From: Yinghuangia seranimata
Lineage (GTDB): Bacteria; Actinomycetota; Actinomycetes; Streptomycetales; Streptomycetaceae
Direction: 5' to 3'
Length of the DNA: 57,894 bases
Assembly: GCF_029953285.1 (NCBI RefSeq)
Contig: NZ_JASAOI010000085.1
Coordinates: forward strand, 1 to 57,894
Part shown: piece by piece, positions 17,215-25,155 of the stretch
Position numbering within the stretch: position 1 is the first letter of the stretch
Layout: every line of letters starts with the position of its first letter
Program-made: the position numbers and the translations under genes
The notes under the pieces: model-generated
Seen by the model: only the letters and a program-made list of their open reading frames with translations
What the model was told of the DNA's origin: nothing
Database searches by the model: none

Positions 17215-17761
17215 GCTCGTGGCCACCGAGGGCGCGGATCCCGAGGTCCGCGCGGTGTTCGCCGCCGTCGAGGAGCAGTACGGGTTCGTCCCGAACATCC
17301 TCCGCGCACTGGCCAACTGCCCCGACCTCCTCCAGACGTTCGTGCCGTTCTGGGGGCAGGTCTACAGCTCGCCCACGATCGGTCCCCGCATGCGGGCGCT
17401 GGCGGCGCTCGGCACCGCCAAGGCCCAGGACTGCGACTACTGCGTGGCGCACATGACCGCCTCCGCCGTACGAGCCGGGCTCGTGGGCCGGGAGATCCAG
17501 GCGATCGGCGACACCATCGTCGAGCGGAACGTCTTTCCCGACCGCGAGTCCGTCGCCCTCGAACTCGCCGAGACCCTGACGCAGGACCCCGACAGCATCA
17601 CGGACGATCTGCGCGACCGGCTGCGGGCCGCGTTCACCGACCCCGAGATCGTCAACATCGTGGTCGCGATCGGCATGTACAACCTCACGAGCCGCTTCCT
17701 GAAAGCGCTGTCCGTCGAGGTGGAGGACCTTTTCGACAACGTTGGCAGGAGCTCCGCATGA
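17201..17761 (+). CDS. Carboxymuconolactone decarboxylase / AhpD-like protein
   Basis: A 186-aa all-helical AhpD-fold protein with the redox motif CDYC at C78-C81 and H84 (CxxCxxxH). This arrangement is typical of peroxidase members rather than true carboxymuconolactone decarboxylases. It overlaps the halogenase end by 14 bp and has AGAAGG before its ATG, so the two are translated together. I infer a peroxide-scavenging or thiol-redox role protecting the cluster's oxygen-activating enzymes. A direct catalytic role in the pathway cannot be excluded. Confidence 0.82.
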   Translation: MAFVELVATEGADPEVRAVFAAVEEQYGFVPNILRALANCPDLLQTFVPFWGQVYSSPTIGPRMRALAALGTAKAQDCDYCVAHMTASAVRAGLVGREIQAIGDTIVERNVFPDRESVALELAETLTQDPDSITDDLRDRLRAAFTDPEIVNIVVAIGMYNLTSRFLKALSVEVEDLFDNVGRSSA

Positions 17762-18453
17762 CCGCCGCCGTGACGCCCCGCGACGAAATCATCGAGACCT
17801 ACGGCGAGGACGTCTGGAACCTCATCCTCACCGTCTACGTGAACTTCCACGACTCCGAGCTGGAGATCATCGATTTGTGCGCCCGCTGGATCCCCCGGCG
17901 CACCGACCTGCGCGAAAAGACGTACCTCGTCCACCACGCCTCCGACGAGGTCACCCACGCGCGCCTCTTCCGCGAGGGGGTGGAGCGTCTCGGGCAGCCG
18001 TGGCACGAGCTCGACCATGCCAAGTACAAGATCCAGGACATCGACGACCGGTTCCGCAAGCTGTTCGACAGCGAGGACGAACTGGAGGTCCTGATCGGCC
18101 TGAACCTCTACGCCGAGGGCGTCCTGGCGATGGAGGAGCTCTACCAGCTCGGCCGGGGCAAGCCGCAGTACTTCTACCAGTTCGACCGCATCGAACGCGA
18201 GGAGCGCAGGCACGTCGGCTTCGGCGTCACGGTGGCCAAGCGGCTGCTCGCCGAGAGCGCGGAGAACCGCAAGCGCGCCACGGCGTACTGCAACTGGTAC
18301 CAGGAACACCTCGACGGCTACCTCGGCGGCGAGCTCGCCGACAAGATCGGCTGGGCCGTCGAGGCGGGCTTCGTCGCGGACGACTACATCCCCCGCACCA
18401 AAGAGCGCTTCCGCTCCACGATGTCCGAGCTCGGCATTCTCGAGGAGGCCTGA
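17758..18453 (+). CDS. Ferritin-like diiron oxygenase
   Basis: A 231-aa four-helix-bundle protein with a complete ferritin-type diiron set: a Glu on helix 1 (E34 or E36), E64-x-x-H67 (SDEVTHAR), E120 (LYAEGV) and E149-x-x-H152 (EREERRHVGFG). Proteins of this class activate O2 for hydroxylation, N-oxygenation, desaturation or decarbonylation. It overlaps the AhpD-like gene by 4 bp and is followed 3 bp later by a second, structurally different diiron enzyme. No close match to CmlI/AurF N-oxygenases could be asserted by eye, so the reaction is undetermined. Confidence 0.75.
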   Translation: MTAAVTPRDEIIETYGEDVWNLILTVYVNFHDSELEIIDLCARWIPRRTDLREKTYLVHHASDEVTHARLFREGVERLGQPWHELDHAKYKIQDIDDRFRKLFDSEDELEVLIGLNLYAEGVLAMEELYQLGRGKPQYFYQFDRIEREERRHVGFGVTVAKRLLAESAENRKRATAYCNWYQEHLDGYLGGELADKIGWAVEAGFVADDYIPRTKERFRSTMSELGILEEA

Positions 18454-18456
18454 ACC

Positions 18457-19116
18457 ATGGCGCAGGGATATGAGACCGCGCTCGCGGACGTCGCCCCCGT
18501 CCTCAAGAACCTGGTCGTGGAGCATCCGTTCATCCAACGGATCGTGCGGGGCGAGCTCACCGAACCGGTGTACGCGGCCTACCTCCGCGAGACCTTCCAC
18601 CTCGTCGGCGAGACGCCGCACTTCCTTGCGGCGGCCGCGGCACGCACCGAGGAGGAATGGCTGCAGGACTGGTTCCTCGACCTCGCGGTCGACGAACGCC
18701 ACCACGACCGGCTGTGCGTGCGGGACTTGAGGAACCTGGGCTACGACCCGGACTCCTACCTCGCGGGCCTGCCCGGACTGGGCACGTGGACCATGGTGGG
18801 GCAGAACCACTACCTGGCCGCCATGTCCGACACCGCCGGCATCCTCGGCTTCGCCGCCGCGACCGAGGGGCTCGGAGCCACCCTGGGCCCCCAGGTCGCC
18901 GCGGCCTTGCAGCAGTACCCGTTCGCGCTGAAGGCCTCGGCCTTCCTCCAAGTGCACGCGATGGAGGACCAGGACCACATCGCGCGGGTGAAGCAGGCGT
19001 TCGACCGCCTCGCCGAGTCGCCGGAGCGCTACGCGCTCATGACGGCCACCTGGGAGTACACCCTGCGGGCGTACGGACAGCTGTTCACCGACGCACTCGA
19101 ACGGGGCGCGCCGTGA
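18457..19116 (+). CDS. Heme-oxygenase-like diiron enzyme (HDO, TenA/PqqC fold)
   Basis: A 219-aa iron-containing redox protein of the heme-oxygenase-like fold. Metal-ligand candidates follow the HDO order: E45 and H48/H55 (RETFHLVGETPHF), E80 with H82/H83 (DERHHDR), E137 (ATEGLG), then H167, D171 and H174 (HAMEDQDH). Known HDOs include UndA, BesC, SznF and CADD, which cleave C-C bonds, oxidise nitrogen or fragment amino acids. GAGGAGG precedes the ATG and the stop overlaps the ligase start. A TenA-like thiaminase is unlikely because the acidic ligands are present and no thiamine genes are nearby. Confidence 0.72.
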   Translation: MAQGYETALADVAPVLKNLVVEHPFIQRIVRGELTEPVYAAYLRETFHLVGETPHFLAAAAARTEEEWLQDWFLDLAVDERHHDRLCVRDLRNLGYDPDSYLAGLPGLGTWTMVGQNHYLAAMSDTAGILGFAAATEGLGATLGPQVAAALQQYPFALKASAFLQVHAMEDQDHIARVKQAFDRLAESPERYALMTATWEYTLRAYGQLFTDALERGAP

Positions 19117-20720
19117 CCACTGCCCCGTGCAGGCTGCGGGCGATAGTGGACGCGATGCCGGACAAACCGGCCGGCATGCTCCACTATCGCCGCGGCGGCG
19201 AGTCGGCCGGCGCGTCCTATCCCCAGTGCCACCGCGACGCACTCGCGGTGGCGGCACTGCTGCGCGAGCGTGGAGTACGCCCCGGGGACCGGGTCGCCAT
19301 CCACGGGGACACGTCCTACGCGTGGGTGCTGGCCGACCTCGGCTGCCTGCTCGCGGGAGCCGTCTCGGTGGCGCTCTACCCCAGCGCCCCCGTGACGCGG
19401 GCCATCGGCACCGCGGCGGAAAGCGGGTGCCGGCTCGTCTTCACGGACAACCCCGGCTACGTCGCGGGATTCCGCGCGGCAGGGTTCGAGGTGGTGTTCC
19501 TCGGCGAAGGCGACGCCCCCGAGGGCGTGACGGCTTCGGTCGGCGACCTGAAATCCGGCGCGGCGCCGCCGGTGACCGAGGCCCGACCCGACGGACCGTT
19601 CACGATCGTCTCCACCAGTGGGACCCTGGCCGAACCCAAGCTCTTCGCCGTGCATTCCGCTCCGCTGCTGTTCACCATGGACCGGTTCGCGGAACTCTAC
19701 GGAATCGGCGGGAGCGACCGCCTGCTGCTGTACCTGCCGCTCTCGCACCTCCCGCAACGCATGATGCTGTACTGGGGGTTGGCCGCGGGCATGGACTTCG
19801 TCCTGTCCGACCCCGGCCATTTCGTCGCCGACACTGCCGCGTTGTCGCCGACGCTGCACGTCGCGGTGCCCAAATCGCTGCAGCACGTGCACTGGCGCGC
19901 CGTCGAGCAGGCGAAGCGGACGGGCGGTGACCGCGCGGCGGCCCTGCGCGCCGCGTTCGGGCCGTCGATCAGGGCGATCTTCGTGGGCAGCGCGCCCGCC
20001 GATCCCCACGTGCTCACCGAACTGCTGGACGCGGGGCTCCCCGTCTACGAGGTCTACGGGACCACCGAACTGGGGATGATCGGCCTGAACCGCCCCGGCG
20101 GCACCCGGCCCGGCACGGTCGGCCGCCCCATCCCCTGGGGGCAGGTACGGCTCGCCCCCCAGACCGACGAGATCCTGGTCCGCACTCCCACACCGTTCCT
20201 GTACGGCCGGCTCGGCAACGGCGGCATCGCCGTCGAGGAGCGGCCGCCGGGTACGTGGTGGCCGACCGGCGACGTGGGCGAGCTGGACCCCGACGGGTAC
20301 CTGACGGTGCGCGGCCGCCTGCGCGACTTCCTCGCGTTGAGCAGCGGCGAGAAGGTCTTCGTCCGGCCCATCGAGGAGTCGGCGGTCCGCGCGACGGGCG
20401 CCGTCCACTGCGTCCTGTCCCAGACGGAGGCGCCCGGCCTGGGCGCGCTGCTCTTCTTCGACCCCGACCGGCCAGGGGACGCGGAGGCGTGCGGCGCGCA
20501 CCTGCGCGATCTCAACGCATCCCTCCATCCATGGGAGCGGATCCGGAGATTCGCGCTGATCGACGGCCTCCCCTCGATCGAGCAGGGCACCGTCACCGAA
20601 ACCATGAAGCTGCGCCGCCACAAGATCGACGAGATCCACGGCCGCGGCGCGGCCTGGCAGTCCGTGCGGCGCGGGCCGGCGGCCGCGTCCACCGCACCGA
20701 TCAGGGGGGAACAGACATGA
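19113..20720 (+). CDS. AMP-binding acyl ligase with a variant P-loop
   Basis: A 535-aa ANL-superfamily enzyme, nearest in look to long-chain acyl-CoA synthetases: LPLSHLPQRM, YEVYGTTELG, WWPTGDVGELDPDGY and the C-terminal lysine in TVTETMKLRR. The phosphate loop reads VSTSGTLAEPK instead of TSGTTGxPKG; the lysine is kept but the second Thr and both glycines after it are replaced. It would adenylate a carboxylic acid and pass it to CoA, an amine or an unlinked carrier protein. The start is GTG overlapping the HDO stop. The next gene overlaps by ATGA. Confidence 0.82.
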   Translation: MTTAPCRLRAIVDAMPDKPAGMLHYRRGGESAGASYPQCHRDALAVAALLRERGVRPGDRVAIHGDTSYAWVLADLGCLLAGAVSVALYPSAPVTRAIGTAAESGCRLVFTDNPGYVAGFRAAGFEVVFLGEGDAPEGVTASVGDLKSGAAPPVTEARPDGPFTIVSTSGTLAEPKLFAVHSAPLLFTMDRFAELYGIGGSDRLLLYLPLSHLPQRMMLYWGLAAGMDFVLSDPGHFVADTAALSPTLHVAVPKSLQHVHWRAVEQAKRTGGDRAAALRAAFGPSIRAIFVGSAPADPHVLTELLDAGLPVYEVYGTTELGMIGLNRPGGTRPGTVGRPIPWGQVRLAPQTDEILVRTPTPFLYGRLGNGGIAVEERPPGTWWPTGDVGELDPDGYLTVRGRLRDFLALSSGEKVFVRPIEESAVRATGAVHCVLSQTEAPGLGALLFFDPDRPGDAEACGAHLRDLNASLHPWERIRRFALIDGLPSIEQGTVTETMKLRRHKIDEIHGRGAAWQSVRRGPAAASTAPIRGEQT

Positions 20721-21502
20721 GCGCGGACACCGTCGAGCTCAAGGACGGCGCGATCCGCTACCGGATCCGCGGAGACGGCCCGCCGCTCGTCCTGCTCTCC
20801 ACCCTCATGGGGACCTGGCTGCGGCAGGTCCGCGTCCTGAGCGAGCACTTCACCGTCATCACCTACGACATGCGCGGATTCGGGGACTCGCCATCGGCGA
20901 CCGGGTTCCCGTCGAACGCGGAGCACGCCGACGACCTGGCCGAACTCCTCACGGCCTGGGGCTATGACGAGGCCGTGGTGGTCGGTCTGTCCCACGGAGG
21001 CCTTGTCGCGCAGCACTTCGCGGACCGGCATCACGACCGGCTCGCAGGCTTGGCGCTCGTCGCCACGTTCGCCAAGGCCCACGACGGCACCGAGTTGTTC
21101 CTGCGCATGCTGAACGGCTTCCTCGACCGCGACGACCTGCCCAATTTCTGGGAAGTGCTCAAGAGCTTCCTGTTCTCCGCCGCGAACGCCGAGTTGCTGG
21201 ACCGCCGTGAGGCCGCGCTCAAGGCGGCGATGTTCGACCAGTACGAGGTGGCGAGCCTCCGCAGCATTTACGGGCAGGCGATGGTCCACGACAGCACCGC
21301 GTGGCTCGGTGCCGTCACCTGCCCGACGCTCACGATCGGGGGGCGGTACGACATGCTGTTCCCCCCGCCCATGACCGAGGAACTCGCCGGCCTGGTGCCG
21401 GGCTCGCGCACCGTCATGCTGCCGGCGGCGCACATCCCGCCGGTGGAAGCGCCCCGGGCCTTCAACGACGTCGTCGTCGACTTCTTCGGGGGCACCCGGT
21501 GA
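20717..21502 (+). CDS. Alpha/beta hydrolase
   Basis: A 261-aa alpha/beta hydrolase with an intact triad: nucleophile elbow GLSHGG, aspartate in GGRYDML and histidine in LPAAHIPP. It is a candidate thioesterase, esterase or amidase, possibly releasing a thioester made by the adjacent ligase. It overlaps the ligase (ATGA) and the next hydrolase (GTGA). The next gene product has the same fold but has lost nucleophile and histidine, so this is the only catalytically conventional hydrolase in the cluster. Confidence 0.85.
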   Translation: MSADTVELKDGAIRYRIRGDGPPLVLLSTLMGTWLRQVRVLSEHFTVITYDMRGFGDSPSATGFPSNAEHADDLAELLTAWGYDEAVVVGLSHGGLVAQHFADRHHDRLAGLALVATFAKAHDGTELFLRMLNGFLDRDDLPNFWEVLKSFLFSAANAELLDRREAALKAAMFDQYEVASLRSIYGQAMVHDSTAWLGAVTCPTLTIGGRYDMLFPPPMTEELAGLVPGSRTVMLPAAHIPPVEAPRAFNDVVVDFFGGTR

Positions 21503-22365
21503 CCGGGACGGCGGCCTCACAGAGCGCGGGGCGGCTGGTCTCCCTCCGCGACGCGGACGTACGGATCTACGACGAGGGCCGTCCTGACGGCCCGGCCATC
21601 GTGCTGCTGCACGGATTCCTCACCTCGGCCCACACCTGGCGGGGGATGCTCCCGCTCCTCGCCCGGGACCATCGTGTGCTGCTCCTCGACCTCCCCGGCA
21701 GCGGCCGGTCCCCGGCGCCGCGGACACGCGACTGGACGGCCGACCGGTTCGCGGACCTGCTCGCGGAACTCCTCGACGCGGAGGGCCTCACCGCACCGGT
21801 GCTGGTCGGCAGCCAGATGGGTGGCTCGCTGGCCGCGTGGTTCGCCGCCTCCCACCCCGAACGGGTCGGCCGCCTCGTGGTGATGGCGGCCGGCGTGCTG
21901 GGGGAGACCTCGACGAACCTCACGCTGTACCGGGCGCTCGCCCACCGGGTGATCGGCCCCAGGCTGGCCCGGCACTTCCCGCGCCGGGCGTTCGAGGGCC
22001 GGTGGTGGGCCGCACACGGTCCAGGGCACCTCCGGGACCCGGAGGCCTTCGCCTACTACCTCGCGCAGCTTCGTGCCCGCGGCAACGCCATGGCGGCCTT
22101 CGGTCTCGGGATCCGGATGAGCTACGGGGACACCTTCGACGCGCTGGCCGAGCCCATCCGGGGGCTGACGGTGCCGACCCTGCTCGTGTTCGGGGACGCC
22201 GACCCGCTCGTGCCCGTGTCGACCGGCCGGCGGTTCGAAGAGCTGCTCGCCGACGCGCGGCTGACCGTGTTGCCGGGCTGCGGCGACTTCCCGCAGGAGG
22301 AACGTCCCCGGGAAGTGGCCGAAGCCGTGCTGCGATTCCTCGAAGCCGAACGGACGGTGGAATGA
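21499..22365 (+). CDS. Alpha/beta-hydrolase-fold protein without nucleophile or His
   Basis: A 288-aa alpha/beta-hydrolase-fold protein. The elbow normally reading G-H-S-M-G-G is G-S-Q-M-G-G (S105-Q106), so Gln replaces the nucleophilic Ser. The motif normally G-H-F-P is GCGDFP, with Asp (D263) for the His. The acid strand VFGDADPLVP and the oxyanion strand LLHGFLTS are intact. It therefore cannot be an ordinary esterase. Cofactor-free lyases, cyclases and a structural role are alternatives. It is translationally coupled on both sides. Confidence 0.78.
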   Translation: MTGTAASQSAGRLVSLRDADVRIYDEGRPDGPAIVLLHGFLTSAHTWRGMLPLLARDHRVLLLDLPGSGRSPAPRTRDWTADRFADLLAELLDAEGLTAPVLVGSQMGGSLAAWFAASHPERVGRLVVMAAGVLGETSTNLTLYRALAHRVIGPRLARHFPRRAFEGRWWAAHGPGHLRDPEAFAYYLAQLRARGNAMAAFGLGIRMSYGDTFDALAEPIRGLTVPTLLVFGDADPLVPVSTGRRFEELLADARLTVLPGCGDFPQEERPREVAEAVLRFLEAERTVE

Positions 22366-23039
22366 CCGACCTGAACGAAGTGCGGCGGCTCCTCGACCAG
22401 GAGGGATACGCGTATCTCGCCGAGCTGCCGCAAGGGTTCGACCACTTGGAGTTCCTCAGCGGACTCGGCGAGGTGCTCCCGCAGTACGACGGTCGGCGCG
22501 TGTGGGACCTGGTTCCGGAACCGGGGATGGACGACGTCTACCACTCGCGCAACACCCAGGCGCTGGTCCCACATACGGAAGGCTACGAACTGCCCGGGCT
22601 CCCGCCGCGGTACGTCGCCCTGTGGTGTGTGCGCCCCGCCGAGGGAGTCGGCGGAGAGACCACACTCGCGGACGGATATGCCCTGCTGGAGCGCTTCAGC
22701 CCGGACGACCGCGCGGCGATGCGCGACGCTCGCTACACGTGGCGCTCGAGCGAGGGACTGGCCCGAAAAGGGATCGTGATCGAGAACCGCCATCCCATCG
22801 TCACCCGGCACCGGGACCGCTGGATCCTGCGTTTCTCGGAGAACAACGTCGAACCCACCGGCGACCAATTGCTCGGCAGGGTCATCCGCGAAGGGACGCG
22901 ATTCTTCGAACGCGAGCACCGGGCCGTCTCCATCGTCCGGAACGGGCTGTTGGCCTGGGACAACTGGCGGATGATCCACTCCCGGAACGCGTTCGTGGAC
23001 CGCGGGCGGCATCTCAAGCGCGTCCTGCTCGGCTCATGA
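22362..23039 (+). CDS. TauD/TfdA-like Fe(II)/2-oxoglutarate dioxygenase
   Basis: A 225-aa protein of the TauD/CAS fold. The facial triad is H71-x-E73 (VPHTEGYE), with Glu in place of the usual Asp, and the distal H206 (MIHSRNAF). The 2-oxoglutarate-binding arginine is R216 or R220 near the C-terminus (GRHLKRVLLGS). It is shorter than TauD (about 280 aa) and resembles compact natural-product hydroxylases. A carboxylate in the triad argues for hydroxylation or desaturation rather than halogenation. ATGA overlaps join it to its neighbours. The substrate is unknown. Confidence 0.75.
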   Translation: MTDLNEVRRLLDQEGYAYLAELPQGFDHLEFLSGLGEVLPQYDGRRVWDLVPEPGMDDVYHSRNTQALVPHTEGYELPGLPPRYVALWCVRPAEGVGGETTLADGYALLERFSPDDRAAMRDARYTWRSSEGLARKGIVIENRHPIVTRHRDRWILRFSENNVEPTGDQLLGRVIREGTRFFEREHRAVSIVRNGLLAWDNWRMIHSRNAFVDRGRHLKRVLLGS

Positions 23040-23743
23040 GCGGGTACCCGTTTCCGATCGGGGTCATCGCGGGACTCGGTCCGCTCGCCGGCGCCACGTT
23101 CTACCGCCACCTGGTGGAGGAGACGTCCGCCCGCCGCGACGCGGATCACCCGGAAGTCGTCCTGATCTCGGACCCCGCCGTCCCGAGTCGACTCGACCAC
23201 TTGAGCGGACGCGGCCCGTCCCCCGTCCCGCGGTTGGCGACCGTGGCCCACCGCCTCGAAGCGTACGGCTGCGGGCTGATCGCACTGACGTCCATCACGA
23301 CGCACGCCTACTACCAAGAGCTCTCCGACACCGTCCGCACACCCATCGTGGACGGGCGCACGGCCGTGGCCGCGAGTCTGACCTCCGCCGGGGTCACCCG
23401 CATCGCGCTCGCCGTCACCGGCCCGGCGCGCGATCTGGGGCTGCTGGACAAGCCGCTGCGGGACGTCGGCATCCATGTCCACTACCCCGACGACGGTGAC
23501 CAGCGGGAGATCCAGACGCTGGTGGACAGCGTCAAGGCCACCGGGGCGACACCGGACCTCGGCCGCCGACTGGACGCGGTGCTCGCTCGGCGGTGGAGCG
23601 CCCGAGCGGACGCCATCCTCATCGGCTGCACCGACATCTCGCCGCTCGCCGGCTACCTCGACACCGGCGGTCGCGGCGGCGCCGTCTTCGACGTGTCCAG
23701 GCTCATCGCCCGCGCGGTCCTCGCCCAGGCGGCAGCGCGGTGA
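23036..23743 (+). CDS. Asp/Glu racemase superfamily protein with one catalytic Cys
   Basis: A 235-aa aspartate/glutamate racemase-superfamily protein beginning IGVIAGLGPLAGATFYRHL. The first catalytic motif, usually C-N-T-x-H, is S86-I-T-T-H90, so Cys is Ser. The second, LIGCTDIS (C198), is intact. Two-base racemases need both cysteines, whereas single-Cys relatives include arylmalonate decarboxylase and a Thr/Cys L-specific aspartate/glutamate racemase. It may epimerise, decarboxylate or deprotonate the amino acid portion of the product. It is coupled to the TauD-like gene (ATGA) and the unknown gene (GTGA). Confidence 0.78.
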   Translation: MSGYPFPIGVIAGLGPLAGATFYRHLVEETSARRDADHPEVVLISDPAVPSRLDHLSGRGPSPVPRLATVAHRLEAYGCGLIALTSITTHAYYQELSDTVRTPIVDGRTAVAASLTSAGVTRIALAVTGPARDLGLLDKPLRDVGIHVHYPDDGDQREIQTLVDSVKATGATPDLGRRLDAVLARRWSARADAILIGCTDISPLAGYLDTGGRGGAVFDVSRLIARAVLAQAAAR

Positions 23744-25155
23744 GCGGCCCCGACGTACTGCGCCGACTGGGACTGGGCGGAGCGCGCACCGACCACGACT
23801 GGGAAGCCCTGGCCGCACGCCGAAGCGGCCTTGCCTGGCGGCACCTGGGCCGTTCGGACGTCCCCATGGCCACGCTCGTCGACACCCTGCGCGCGGTTCC
23901 CGGGCGCCCTCCGCGCACCGGACACCTTGCGGACTGGGACGACATCTGGCGCGGACGCAGCAGGATCCTCGACTACAACGCCGTCGTCTGCCGTGAGTTG
24001 GACATCGGCTACCCCCTGCTCTACGACTTCACCCAGACGGAGACAGCGGGACTCGACGACGGCGACGTCCTCTTCCTCCCCGGATCGCGCGTTCGCGGGG
24101 GCCGCCGTGAGCGGCTGCGCCTCCTGCGGTGGAACGGCACGCGGTTCGTCCCCCACGACCGCACGGAGCCGCTCTTCCTCCCCTACGTCCAGGTCGACCG
24201 GGCCGGCACGCGGATGCCGTTGGTGCGCCTGCACCGACAGGACGACAGCGCGTCCGTCGCGGCCGACCACCACTCCGCCGTCTGGACGCGGCATCGAGAC
24301 CGCCTCGCGGAAGTCCTGCGCGTGCTGCTCGACCGGGCCCCCGACGATGCCGCCCTCTCCCAGGTGTTCGCGCGGACGATCCACCGGAACGGCAGCGTGC
24401 GGCGTGCCTCCGCGGCCCGGGAACGCGGCGGGATCCGGCTCGGCGAATCCTGGTACCGGACACCCGCGGCATTGGTGGACACCGCCCTTGCCCCGCTGGT
24501 GGCGGCCACGGCCGACGAGGACCTGGAGGCGGTCATCCGCGACCTCCCCGAGGAGGCTCCGCTGGCCACCGTGGACGTCGTCGCGCTCAGCTACGCCTTC
24601 CTGGGCACACACCGCCCCGAGCGCGCACCCGCGGGCGACGGCGGCCCCGACGTCCACATCCACTGGGGCGCACTCGCCATGGGCGGCCACCCGCCCGGCT
24701 CCAAAGGGTACTTCGCGCGGCGGGCGGACTCGGTCCGGTGGATGTACGACGCGGTCGTGTCGGAACTCGCATGGGCCTCGCCGGTCGTGTTCGTCATCGC
24801 ACCCGTGGCCCCCTTCCTGCTGTGGACACCGGACCGCTGCAAGGACGACCTCGTGGCCATCGGCGACCTGCTGGCACGGATCAGGGCGGCCGAAGCCCCC
24901 GGACGCGACCGGGTCGCCGCGCTGGCGCCCGTCGCGCGGCAGACCGTCGCACGGTGGCAGCGCGACCACCCGACGTCCGAGGAGTTCCGCGCCCGGTTCC
25001 AGTGGCGCAGCCGCCTCGCCCCGACCCCGGAGCCGCTCCCGGAGAGCAGGCTCCTGGAACCTCCCGGCTTCGGCGAGCTGACCGCCGCCGAAGCCTGCCT
25101 CGTGGTCAGCACCTTGGTCGCCGCCACCACACCGACCGAGAAGAAGGACGAATGA
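23740..25155 (+). CDS. Unrecognised 471-aa cluster protein
   Basis: I do not recognise this family. The protein is soluble-looking, Arg/Asp-rich, with no signal peptide, no cofactor motif and no clear nucleotide-binding loop. Features worth noting are DIWRGRSRILDYNAVVCREL near 63-82, an HRQDD stretch near 168, HIHWGALAMGG near 305 and a hydrophobic segment VVFVIAPVAPFLLW near 348. The coding frame is well supported: GTG overlaps the racemase stop and its own stop overlaps the methyltransferase start. Its size and place amid tailoring genes suggest a core catalytic or assembly role. Confidence 0.8.
   Translation: MSGPDVLRRLGLGGARTDHDWEALAARRSGLAWRHLGRSDVPMATLVDTLRAVPGRPPRTGHLADWDDIWRGRSRILDYNAVVCRELDIGYPLLYDFTQTETAGLDDGDVLFLPGSRVRGGRRERLRLLRWNGTRFVPHDRTEPLFLPYVQVDRAGTRMPLVRLHRQDDSASVAADHHSAVWTRHRDRLAEVLRVLLDRAPDDAALSQVFARTIHRNGSVRRASAARERGGIRLGESWYRTPAALVDTALAPLVAATADEDLEAVIRDLPEEAPLATVDVVALSYAFLGTHRPERAPAGDGGPDVHIHWGALAMGGHPPGSKGYFARRADSVRWMYDAVVSELAWASPVVFVIAPVAPFLLWTPDRCKDDLVAIGDLLARIRAAEAPGRDRVAALAPVARQTVARWQRDHPTSEEFRARFQWRSRLAPTPEPLPESRLLEPPGFGELTAAEACLVVSTLVAATTPTEKKDE

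Noticed and set aside
18457-19116. TenA-type thiaminase or PQQ synthase (PqqC).
   Set aside because: Same fold, but carboxylate/His ligands fit a diiron HDO and no thiamine or PQQ genes are nearby.
19029-20639. 536-codon minus-strand frame across the AMP-ligase gene.
   Set aside because: Shadow of the ligase; no ribosome site and low-complexity Arg/Gly/Asp composition.
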